A stretch of DNA of 37,179 nucleotides from contig CAYFUT010000022.1 in NCBI GenBank assembly GCA_964346395.1, positions 1 through 37,179 of the forward strand, given 5' to 3'. Of the stretch, positions 21,901-31,100 are shown one piece after another. The translations under genes and the position numbers were made by a program. The notes under the pieces were generated by a model. It was not told the DNA's origin. It searched no databases and saw only the letters and a list, made by a program, of their open reading frames with translations. Source of the DNA: CAYFUT01 sp964346395 (GTDB taxonomy: Bacteria; Bacillota; Halanaerobiia; Halobacteroidales; Halobacteroidaceae). Position 1 is the stretch's first letter; every line of letters starts with the position of its first letter.

Positions 21901-22120
21901 TTAATTGCGGGGAAGATAATTTCTCAGCAGCATTAGCCACACTATCACTAACAACAAACCGGCGATACTTAAAAGGCTTTCTCCCCACCTGTAAAGTATA
22001 AGCAACATCTGCCAGGTTAGTTATCTCCTGTTTCTGTAAAAATTTAGCTAAATTATCTGTGTTACGGTCTAAAGCACCTTTTGTTTTACCAGAAAGAGTA
22101 ATTAATTTCGGATTATTCAT
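15920..22120 (-). CDS. Hybrid PKS/NRPS: AT0-ACP-C-A-PCP-terminal C/E-like
   Basis: A 2066-residue protein that starts inside a PKS module, right after where the preceding protein ends in a KS. Order: KS-AT linker 1-85, decayed AT 86-300 (catalytic Ser replaced by Gly181), post-AT linker LPTYSFDRQ near 340, ACP 390-465 (Ser424), C 475-910 (HHIISDG 609-615), A 930-1425 (TSGSTGKPKG from 1093), PCP 1445-1515 (Ser1476), an unassigned stretch 1520-1645, and a terminal C/E-family domain 1650-2055 with DHAIFDG in place of HHxxxDG. The A-domain code is D1138 G1139 T1142 I1181 T1206 A1208 E1232 V1240 V1241 K1423 (DGTITAEVVK), nine of ten positions equal to the known Tyr code DGTITAEVAK. No thioesterase or reductase domain is present. 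The ATG lies 8 nt inside the previous gene, 10 nt after GGAGG. Confidence 0.93.
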   Translation of the reverse strand: MNNPKLITLSGKTKGALDRNTDNLAKFLQKQEITNLADVAYTLQVGRKPFKYRRFVVSDSVANAAEKLSSPQLKEETFVAKEESRPVIFMFPDHGSHYVNMASELYEKIDSFTKAVKDCFNQLPANTSKKIKGTLYPEGYKVDNNIKEPEIARLVVFIVEYALANCLMSLGIKPYAMIGSGVGEYVAACLADVFSLEEALQLIDNDFKNEIANVNLSEPNIPYISTSTGDWITVEEATDPEYWSDSEQKTVDFSTGLTKLLAEENGLFIEVGAGEELSTYAQQHDKSTQEQTFINLLPSVEKSIANPDHFFDQLGRMWSEGVSIKWEQLYQKKRYRLPLPTYSFDRQEFISDVNPAALQQGLSAAGDFSSGEQSSQLHERTDDIKNYIAPRSEAEEKIMEIFQQIIGLDKISVNEDFFELGGDSLKAVQVTGELHKAFNVEVEVAEIFEHPTVAELAEYIKQADESIYSSISPVEEKEYYPLAAAQRRIFTLNQFDLETTVYNLPMAFIAEGKINFKRFESAVDQVIERHESLRTSFRLIDGQPQQKIHPQSEVEFEVEYEEQETIETEEINNLITEFISPFAFDKPPLMRIKVIKIESEKHVLLFDMHHIISDGTSIQNLVEDLMLAYDQNSAPLELQYKDFAVWQTKLFNSEKIEEQKQYWLDKFSGEIPTLQLPTDYPRPAQQSFAGDRIKFTIGKEFTAKLNKLASETDTTLFMVLLAAYNILLAKYSNQTDIIVGTPTSGRNHPDLQELIGMFINTLPLRNNPQPEKQFNQFLQEIKQNTLEAFANQDYQFDELVEELNLSRNLSRNSLVDTMFILQNVEETSLDVEELNFTPLEIDRDTSQFDLSLECEETNQEIECTFEYCTELFKQETINRMKEHFLVIVDQITTDTAVKLKEINLLTDKELELITEVNSTQKDYGEDLTLRDAFEKQVAQNPDNIAIVFDDQEYTYQQLNNKANQLARVIRNNDTIALMLERSLEMPVSILGSLKSGGAYLPIDPHGPENRAIDIIREAEPEVIITQEKFVDQVNNILAVNGGISQVIFIDSKQSIPLADKEVQSITAQEIEQEEQTNLKIDIKADDPAYIIYTSGSTGKPKGVVVNQTGIFNSIWWRKNKYGFGPADNILVLFPYYFDGFMTSFFTPLLSGSTSVLIKEGEAKDALAIKEYLSTYQISHFIAIPSLYHALLDCCQSKDLVSLEVITLAGEKLTPEVVEKSNQLKPELEIYNEYGPTESSVVTTCYQVTDSNYIPIGQPVDNTRVYIVDDNLQLQPIGVPGELCIAGKGLADRYVNRPQLTADKFVAPTSIEEERIYRTEDRAKWLPDGNIQFLGRVDEQVKLRGYRIELGEIENVILNYELVTEAVVTLREDEQTSSLCAYYVPEEEFLQSELENYLKDILPDYMIPTYLVAMEELPLNSTGKIDKQALPEPEAREREYIAPRNEIESQLAEVWAEELGVEKVGINYNFFEIGGDSLKAITVISKLRNKNILLEINDLFTNPTIRELAKQIIRLEGKQAAAAAEEAEQKDISPQAIEKIEDKLARKYNSRIRIIKCNVEQKIYFVFYIENKSEKTTKLIVNDTSSVVVPDYIRELTSLPEKYSEKRAISIFKQEFSQLLSLQEVDVESKLVEINEILEQGKNSLNQTIVSNKSLYQFPLSAVQKGHLLSEDRSSGNLVKINQLLDKDRLDKACLQLIQREELLRSILVENKDQLCWEVHQVPEDISIPVIDLSAYQEKTKEKIFEAVIKNQFNKKHDESGILYQIFIIKWSLTSNYLAIPIDHAIFDGMSINIIKDKILTYYQQPGTGISQESINLYSNYVEQINKGPQNITTEEIITKYQLEEFNYYKEVVEDFIIKQETEKVKVTDFSLPFDKEIKRENSLKLSFHLFTKALAKHLGITKVPVELINFGRKYENEDYYQTVGEFLDIIPVLVNVDEADITEIVADIQNKIDYAVRHNINFVTLANKEDKINKLIMPQTRNELDIIYNYQGFVTKEEQRIAKLFGIKSDNTISQESKLSSIEGDVFYDSDQLTIRLISTLADYTSTLEKTINELVEDKVKISKPL
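15956..17173 (-). other. Terminal condensation/epimerization-like domain
   Basis: Residues about 1650-2055 of the 2066-residue hybrid. LYQFPLSAVQKGHLL matches the start of C/E-family domains, and DHAIFDG (1782-1788) keeps the second His and the DG of HHxxxDG but has Asp for the first His. The second half resembles E domains (VGEFLDIIPV and DIIYNYQGF), but the E-domain EGHGRE glutamate motif is not recognisable (INFGRKYE instead). It ends the assembly line where a thioesterase would normally sit. Release by cyclisation is inferred, not shown. Confidence 0.7.
21221..21865 (-). other. Decayed in-line acyltransferase domain (AT0) no. 2
   Basis: Residues about 86-300 of the 2066-residue hybrid. 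FPDHGSHYVNMASELYE corresponds to the AT start FPGQGSQYVGMGKELC. The nucleophile motif GHSxG reads GSGVG (179-183), so His and Ser are both replaced. Only 43 residues separate this motif from NIPYISTSTG, against 137 between the same points in the discrete AT, so the small subdomain with Arg117 and His201 is missing. It should be catalytically dead; a structural or AT-docking role remains possible. Confidence 0.82.
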
Positions 22121-25100
22121 TAGACTGTTGCCTCCTTTCAGGGGCTTCCTCCAGGACTATATGACAGTTAGTCCCACCAATACCAAATGAACTTACTCCG
22201 GCTCGTAATGGATGTTGGTCAGCTTTCCAATCAGTTAGTTTAGAATTAATGAAGAAGGGACTATTTTCAAACTCAACCTTGGAATTAGGCTGATTAAAGT
22301 TTATAACTGGAGGTAGTTTTCTATTGCGCAAACTTAATACAGCTTTTATAAAACCGGCAACTCCGGCTGCAGTATCTAAATGACCAATATTAGCTTTTAC
22401 AGAACCAATAGCACAATATTGTTTTTTAGGTGTGTTAAAAGCTGTCTGCAGTGCTTGAATTTCTACTGGATCTCCCAACTGAGTTCCAGTCCCGTGGGCT
22501 TCAATATAGCCAACGGTTTCTGGATCAACACCTGCTATATTATAGGCATCTTTAATAGTTTCTGCTTGTCCTTCAATGCTAGGAGCGGTAAAACCAACTT
22601 TTCGATCACCATCATTATTAATGGCTGATCCTTTAATCACCCCATGAATATAATCACCATCTTCTAAAGCATCTTCTAACCGTTTAAGAGCTACAACACC
22701 AATTCCCTCCCCAAAGACAGTACCATTTGCCTGAGCATCAAAAGGACGACAACGCCCATCGGGAGAAAAAATCATTCCCTCCTGATATAGATACCCTTCT
22801 TTGCGGGGTAAAGAAACGGCTACCCCACCAGCTAAAGCCATATCACATTCACCTTCAAGGATTGATTGACAAGCTAAATGAATGGCAACCAGTGAAGTAG
22901 AACAAGCTGTTTGCACAGTAAAACTAGGCCCCTGCAAATTTAGCTTATAAGCAATCCGGGTAGCTACAAAATCTTTTTCATTTAATGTTCCTAGATCATA
23001 TGATTGAGCTATATTACCTTGTTGACCTAAAAATCTAGTCATCCAGGCCATATTAGAAGCACTACCTAAGTATAATCCTATAGAACCATTATAAGCATCC
23101 GGATTATAACCTGCATGTTCTAATGTCTTCCAGGTTGATTGATGTAATAACCTCAACTGAGGATCCATCATCTCTGCTTCCTTAGGTGAATAATCAAAAA
23201 AGTCAGCATCAAAGTATTTAATATCTTCTAAATAACCTTTAGCTTTAACATAATTTGGATTATTAATTAAACTGGCCTCAATTCCACTCTCTTTCAATTC
23301 TTGATCTGTAAAATGAGTAATAGTTTCTTTACCATTTTTAATTAAATCCCAATACTCTGTTATATTTTTAGCCCCAGGGAACCTGCCAGATAGTCCAACA
23401 ACTGCAATATCACCTTCTAGATCACCTTCTCTATTCCTAACCGTTATATTAAAATCTACTTCTTCTGATTTAAATAAATCTACTAATGACTTAATAGTTG
23501 GATACTGAAACATAGTCACCGTAGGAATTTCTCTATCCACTAATTGCCTCATTTTTTGCGTTACCTGAATAACTGCTAACGAATGACCACCTATTTCAAA
23601 GAAATTATCTGTTACCCCCACTTCTTCTATTCCTAATACTTCTTTCCAGATATCAGCAATTTGCTTTTCTATATTAGATTTTGGTTCTACAAATGTCGCT
23701 TCCCTATCAGATTTAAATTTATCTGGTTTTGGTAAAGCATTTCTGTCAATTTTGCCATTTGGAGTTAGAGGCATTGCTTCTACTTCTACAAAATGAGATG
23801 GAATCATATAATGAGGTAACTTCTCGGATACGAAATCTCTTAATTCACTAGTTGCAGGAGAATCTAAATTGCCTTTGACTACATAATAGGCAGTCAGATA
23901 ATTATTATTATTTTCATCTGTCCTCTTAACCACACATACTTCCTTTAAACTTTGATAGTCTAACAGTGTCTGCTCAATTTCTCCTAATTCTACTCTATAA
24001 CCTCTAATTTTAACCTGATGATCTATCCGCCCTCTAATATCAAGTTCTCCATTAGGCAGCCACCGGGCCAAATCACCTGTTTTATACATTCTCTCCCCTT
24101 CAACAAAAGGATTATCTACAAATACTTCCTCCGTCTTTTCTGGCAAGTTATGATAACCGCGGGCCAACCCATCACCGGCAATACATAACTCTCCATAGAC
24201 TCCTATTGGCTGTAATTGATTATTTTCATTTACAATATAAATATCTGTATTAGCAATTGGTTGGCCAATTTCAATCCTATCTTTTTCTGTTAGATCATCT
24301 ATTGAAGACCAGACTGTAGCTTCAGTTGGCCCGTACATGTTATAGATTTTGGCGTCTGTTTTATCCTGTAATTTTTCCAGTAACGGTAGCGGAAAATTCT
24401 CTCCCCCGACCATAATACAATTTAAAGTAGCAAAAGCTTCTGCACAGGCGGGATCATCAACTAAAGTTTTCATCCGCGAAGGAGTTGTTTGAATCATATC
24501 TATATCATGCTTGCAGATTACTTGATTTAATTTTACGGGATCTCTCTGCTCTTCTTCATTAGCTATTACTGTAGTTTCTCCTTTAACTAGAGGTAATAAA
24601 AGCTCCAGTACAAAGATATCAAAGGAAAAAGTAGTCACCGAAATAATTTTTTTATCATTAAATTCTATCTTATCAGCCACACCATTAATAAAGTTATGAA
24701 CAGCTTGGTGAGGAATCATTACCCCTTTGGGATTACCTGTTGATCCGGAAGTATAAATTATATAAGCTAGATCATCAGCTTGATTTATAGGCTCTAGATT
24801 AGTTACTGGTCCTTGATAAATTGAATCATCATCTACATTAATTGCTTCTCCACTAAACTCAAGATCAAGATCTATTCCTTCCTGGGTCAGAAGGAAGTTA
24901 GCTCCACTATCTTCAATCATATAATTTATTCTTTCGGCTGGATATTCAGGGTCTAAAGGAATATAAGTACCACCTGCTTTTAAAACAGCTAAGATACTAA
25001 TTACCATCTCTAAAGAACGTTCTGTTAACAGACCTACTTTCGTTTCTCTACCTACTCCTTTATTTCTTAACTTACGGGCCAACTGATTAGTCCGATTATT

Positions 25101-28100
25101 AAGCTCCTGATTGGTCAAACTCTTATCTTCAAAGATCACTGCTGTGCGATCTGGCTCCTTTTCAACTTGTTCTTCAAACAGTTCTGATAATAATTTATCA
25201 TCTCCATATTCCCGTTCTGTATCATTAAATTCTTCTAATAATAATCTTTTATCTTCCTCAGTATTGACATCAATATCAGCTAACTTAAGTTCGGGCTGTT
25301 CAGTAACAGTCTCCAGTAATGACCGATAGTGCTTAGCAAGCCTTTCTACCGTTTCCTGTTTGAAAATTTCCGTACAATATTCAAAAGTAGCAGCTATTTT
25401 ATCGCCCTCTTCTTGACATTCTAAGGCGATATCAAATTGTGACGTTTTTCTAGTTAGCTGATAAGGGCTAAACTGCAACTCTTCAATATTCCAGTCATAA
25501 AATTCCATATTCTGTAGGTCAAATTCAGTCTCAAATAAAGGATTTCTACTCACATCTCGATCTAAATCAAGTTCATTTACTAACGCATCAAACTGATAAT
25601 CTTGATTCTCAAAAGCTTCTAGAGTATTTTCTTTAACCTCAGCTAAAAACTGCTGGAAGGTCTTATCGCTCGCCGGAAAGTTTCTTATAGGTAAATTGTT
25701 GATAAACATTCCCACTATTTCTTCTAAATCAGCATGTCTTCTACCGGCAGTAGGAGAACCAACAATTATATCTTCCTGCCCACTATATTTATGAAGCAAG
25801 ACATTATAGATAGATAATAAGGTCATATACAAAGTAGCGCCCTGGTTGGAAGCAAATTCTTTTACTTTCTCTGTCAGCTCTTCTCCTATTTCAAAATATA
25901 CTCTATCACCCTCAAAAGATTTTATCGGCGGCCTTGGATAATCAGTCGGCATATCTAAAATAGGAATTTCACCTTTAAATTTATTGACCCAGTATTCTTT
26001 TTGGTCTTTAATCTTATCAGAATTCAAGAGATCATTTTGCCAGACTGCAAAATCTTTATATTGAATTCTTAAGTTTTGTAAATCCTCTGGATCATTAAAG
26101 TACAACTGGCATCCGTCGCGGACCATAATCTCCGCTGAGGTTCCATCAGCAATAATATGGTGAACATCAAATAATAAAACATGTCTTCCTTCACCTATTT
26201 TTACCAGCTCGATTCTAAATAAAGGTGCTTCTGATAAATCATAAGGCTTAATAAATTCTTGGGCCAAATCATCTATTTCATTATCATCTGTAATAGAAAC
26301 TTCTTTATAGTTAAGATTTAAATCTACATTATCATCAATTTTCTGCATTGGCTTCCCGTCAACAACTTCAAACGAAGTCCTTAAGGCTTCGTGTCTATCA
26401 ATTAGCTGTTGGAAAGCTTCTTCAAATCTCTTAAAATCAATTTTCCCTTCAATAATAGTTGCTGTTGGCAAATTGTAAGCTACACTTTGTTCCTCAAGTT
26501 GATAAAGAGCATACATCCTTTTCTGGGCCGAAGATAAAGGATAATACTCTCTCTCTTCTGCTGGTTCAATAGAAGAATATAAGTTTTCGTCTGCATAGTC
26601 ACTGATAAATTCAGCTAATTCTTCCGGCGTAGGATGATTAAATAGCTCACTTATCTCCAATTCTACATTTAATTCCTTATGAAGTTCAGAGTTAAGGCTG
26701 ACTGCTTTTAATGAATCTCCTCCCAGCTCAAAGAAATCTTCATCAACACTTATATTAGTAACTCCCAGCACTTGTTCAAAAGCCCCTACTACTACTTCTT
26801 CTATCTCATCGCGCGGGGCAATATAATCTTCACTTTTCTCCCTTTCATATAGGGTTGTTGACTCACTAGCAGCTACTTCTTCTAAAGCAGTTTCTCCTCC
26901 CATTAAATCTTCAGGACTTAAAACATCAACTGAAAAATAATGCTGGTCAAAAGAATAAGTGGGCAGGACAACTCGATATCTTTTCTGTTCATAAAAATCA
27001 TCCCAGTTAATATCAATTCCTTCGCACCATAAGCGGCCGATTTTATCAATTAAATATTTACAGTTAGAAGTTTCTCTATTATCTGGTAATAAACTAAAAT
27101 ATACTGGTTCTTCAGCTTCACAAATAGTCTTAGCTAAATTGCCTGCTGTTCCCAGATCTAAGAAATAATCGTTTTCTCCACCAGCTAATTTTTCTACCCC
27201 TTCTTTAAAATCTTTACTATCTTGTCGGGGAGTGAGCCAATATTCTGGATTAGCAAGTTGGTCTCGGTTAACCCACTGCCCACTTCTGGTAGAAATATAA
27301 GAAATAGAAGGTTTATTAATTTCTATCTCCTCTAATTTTTCTCTTATCTCTTCTACTTCTTCGCAGACAATTAATTCCAGGATATCTGCAAGAGAAATAA
27401 CTTCCCCTACACAGGCTGCTGCATACTCTCCTGGCCCTTTACCTACCATAGCTGTTGGTTCTATTCCCCACTTAATTAATAATTTAGCAAGGGCGTATTC
27501 TAAAATAAAAGCAGCTACCTCTCTAACTTTTCTCTGTTCAATATCTTTAAAATTTTCAGCTTGATAAATCTGTTCTACTTCTTCTCTTAAGTCAGCTGCT
27601 AATAATTCCAGACTGTCATCTACTAGTTCCTTAAAATAGTCTTCTTGTTCATATAATTCTTTTGCTCTACTTATTTCTTGATTTTCAGATCCTGCCAAGA
27701 TGAAGTTAATATTTTTGGTACCTTCATCAGGATTATACCCATCTAATTTAGCAGCGGATTCCAATTTAGAAACAGCTTCCTCAATCGTTTTACAGACAAC
27801 CTTCTGGCGGTACTGATAATTCTTTCTTCCTACCTGTAAAGTATAGGCTACATCAGATAAATTAAGCTGTTGGTTGCTATCTAGATAATCAGCTAAATTC
27901 TTTATTCCTCTACTTAAGGCTGACTTTGTTTCTGCCGATAAACAAAGTACATTCCATTCTTTCCCCGGAGCAAGCTCTCCATAATCAGGAGCTTCTTCTA
28001 ATATCATATGAGCATTAGTTCCTCCCACCCCGAAGGAATTAATTCCTGCTCGCAGCGGACTGTCATTTGATTCCCAATCAATCAACTCTTGATTAATAGT

Positions 28101-31100
28101 AAAGGGACTATTAATCAAATCAAGTTTAGGATTAGGTTTGTCAAAATTAACTGTAGGCGGCAGCTTTTTATTTTTTAAACATAGAGCCGTTTTAATAAAT
28201 CCGGTTACTCCCGCAGCAATATCTGTATGGCCAACATTACCTTTTACTGAACCTAAATGGCAAAACTGTTTTTTATCAGTATTAAAAGCTAGCTGTAGTG
28301 ATTCTAATTCAATGGGATCTCCCATATTAGTACCCGTTCCGTGGGCTTCAATATAATCTATTGTTTCTGGATTTAGTCCCGCCCGGCGGTAAGCAGCTTT
28401 CATTACTTTTGCCTGTCCTTCTACACTAGGCGCTGTATAAGCAACCTTATCATTTCCGTCATTATTAATTGCTGATCCTTTAATTACCGCTTCAATATGG
28501 TCGCCGTCTTCTATAGCCTGATCTAAAGGTTTTAATAATACCATTCCGGCACCGTTGGAAAAAACAGTTCCGGCAGCTTGTTCATCAAAAGGGCGGCAGT
28601 GTCCATCGGGGGAAAACATCATTCCATCATCATAGATATAGCCTTCTTCTCTGGGTAATTCAACTGTAACTCCTCCAGCAAGAGCCATATCACATTCCCC
28701 ATTAATTAAAGACTGGCAGGCTAAATGAATAGTAACCAACGACGTAGAACAACCCGTCTGAGCAGTGTAACTTGGTCCTTTAAGATCTAATTTATAGGAA
28801 ATCCTGGTACTTAGAAAATTACTGGCATTTAACGTAAAGGCTTGATACTGATCGCCCATATTTCTTTCAGTTAATAAAAATTTATTGGCCCACTCATAGT
28901 TATCAGAACAACCGGCAAAACAGCCAATTAATCCTGGATAATTATCAGGGTTATATCCCCCGCGCTCCAGTGCTTCTTGAGCACATTTATAAAGAGTCCT
29001 AAGCTGGGGATCCATCACTTCTACTTCCCGGGGAGAATAATTAAATACTTCCGGATCAAAATATTCAACATCATCAATAACCCCTTTGGCTTTTACATAA
29101 TTTGGATTATTAAGTTCTTCTTCCGGCACTCCTGCTTCTTTTAACTCCTCTGCTGAGAAGTTTTTAATAGATTCTACTCCCTTCTTAAGATTATCCCAAA
29201 ATTCTTCTATTTCTTCTGCTCCAGGAAATCTCCCCGACATACCAATTACTGCAATATCAGTATCTATCTCTTTTTCTGTTTTTTCTCTATAAATGCTTTG
29301 CCCGCTTTTATTTTCTTCTTCAAAATCATCAATTAACTCCACTAGCGAATTAATAGTTGAGTGTTGAAATAATTTAACTACCGGAATATCTTTATTAAAT
29401 GCCTGTTTTAATTTATTATTAACTTTAATTAGTGATAATGAATGTCCACCTAAATCAAAGAAATTATCATTAAGCCCTACCTGCTCTACATTCAATACTT
29501 CTTTCCAGATTTCAGCTATCGTCTGTTCAATTTCTGTCTGCGGTGGAATGTAATCAGAAGCTACTTCCCTACTAAATTCTTCTGGGATAGGTAACTCTTT
29601 TCTATCTATTTTTCCACTAGTTGTATGCGGCATTTCTTCTAAACTAATAAAGTGCGCAGGTATCATATAGGAAGGAAGTCTATCAGCTAAGTATTTTCTT
29701 AATTCAGTCGCTATTATATCTTCTGCTCCCGTATAATAAGCACATAAAACTTTATTATCATCTTCAGTCTCTTTGGCTGTGACTACAGTTTCTCTAATTT
29801 TTTCGTATTCCATTAAATTATTAGCTATTTCTCCTAATTCTACTCTATTACCGCGAATTTTTACCTGGAAATCAATACGGCCTAGATATTCCATATTCCC
29901 ATCAGGAAGCCAGCGAGCTAAATCACCAGTGCGGTACATTTTTTTATAATCTGACTCTTGATCATCAATAAAGGGATTAGGAACAAATTTCTCAGCAGTT
30001 AGTTCTTCTCTATTAACATAACCTCGGGCTAGTCCTACTCCACTTAAGCATAGTTCTCCAGGAACACCGATAGGCTGTAACTTATTTTTATCTACAATAT
30101 AAGTTTTACAATTAGGAAGCGGTTGTCCAATAGGAACATTTACTCCATCTGAAAAGTTTTTTAGAGGATAATTAGAAGCATAAATAGTAGCTTCAGTTGG
30201 CCCGTAAATATTAACAAATTCAATATCAGTCTCTAAACTATAAAAATCATCAATCATTTTAGGTTTTACTGCTTCTCCGGCAACAAAAATGTAGTTTAAA
30301 CTACTTAACCTATCAACCCCATAGTCTCCAGTGAACAGGTCTAAAAATGGTCTAAACAGAGAAGGAACGAAATTTATATGGGTAATCTGATACTTTTCAA
30401 TTGCTTCCAGTATTTTAACTGGATCTTTTTCTTGTTTAGGTTCTAAAATCGCTAACTTTCCATTACCGGCAAACCAGCCGAACAATTCAGTTACAGATAC
30501 ATCAAAAGTAAAGGGGGTTTTAAGTAGATATGTGTCTTCATTAGTTAAGGGATACAGATCCTCTAGAACTGATAGAATATTTACTACATTGCGATGTTCA
30601 ATCATTACCCCTTTTGGTTTGCCAGTAGAGCCAGAAGTATAAATGATATAAGCTAAGTCTGTAGGATGATTGATCTGAAGTAATTTTTTAGTACTACCCT
30701 GATATAAGTTATCATTACTAAAGCTAATATCAATTAGTTCTCCATCCCAGTCAAATTCTTTTTCAACTTTTTTAGTTAGTAATAAAGAAGTAGCGGAGTC
30801 TTCTAATATATATTCAGTTCTCTCATCAGGGTAATCCGGGTCTAAAGGAACATAAGCTCCTCCAGCTTTTAGTATTCCTAGGATGCCAATAATCATTTCT
30901 GGACATCTATCTACCATAATTCCTACAGTTGACTCGGGCTTAACCCCTTTTTCTCTAAGGGAACGAGCTAACTGATTGGCCTTTTGATTAATCTCCCGGT
31001 AAGTTAAGTTATTGTCTTTATCTACTATTCCCACCTGATCAGGATTTTCTGCTACTTGTTCCTCAAACAAATCATAAATTGTTCGTTCATAATCAATTGC

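Noticed and set aside
22113..22120. Programmed ribosomal frameshift joining the two hybrids
   Set aside because: No slippery heptamer or clear downstream structure is visible and a good ribosome binding site and ATG are present; coupled re-initiation or a single-base artefact is simpler.
21221..27716. The two AT-like regions as active acyltransferases
   Set aside because: Both lack the catalytic Ser and the segment that should carry the catalytic His and the carboxylate-binding Arg.
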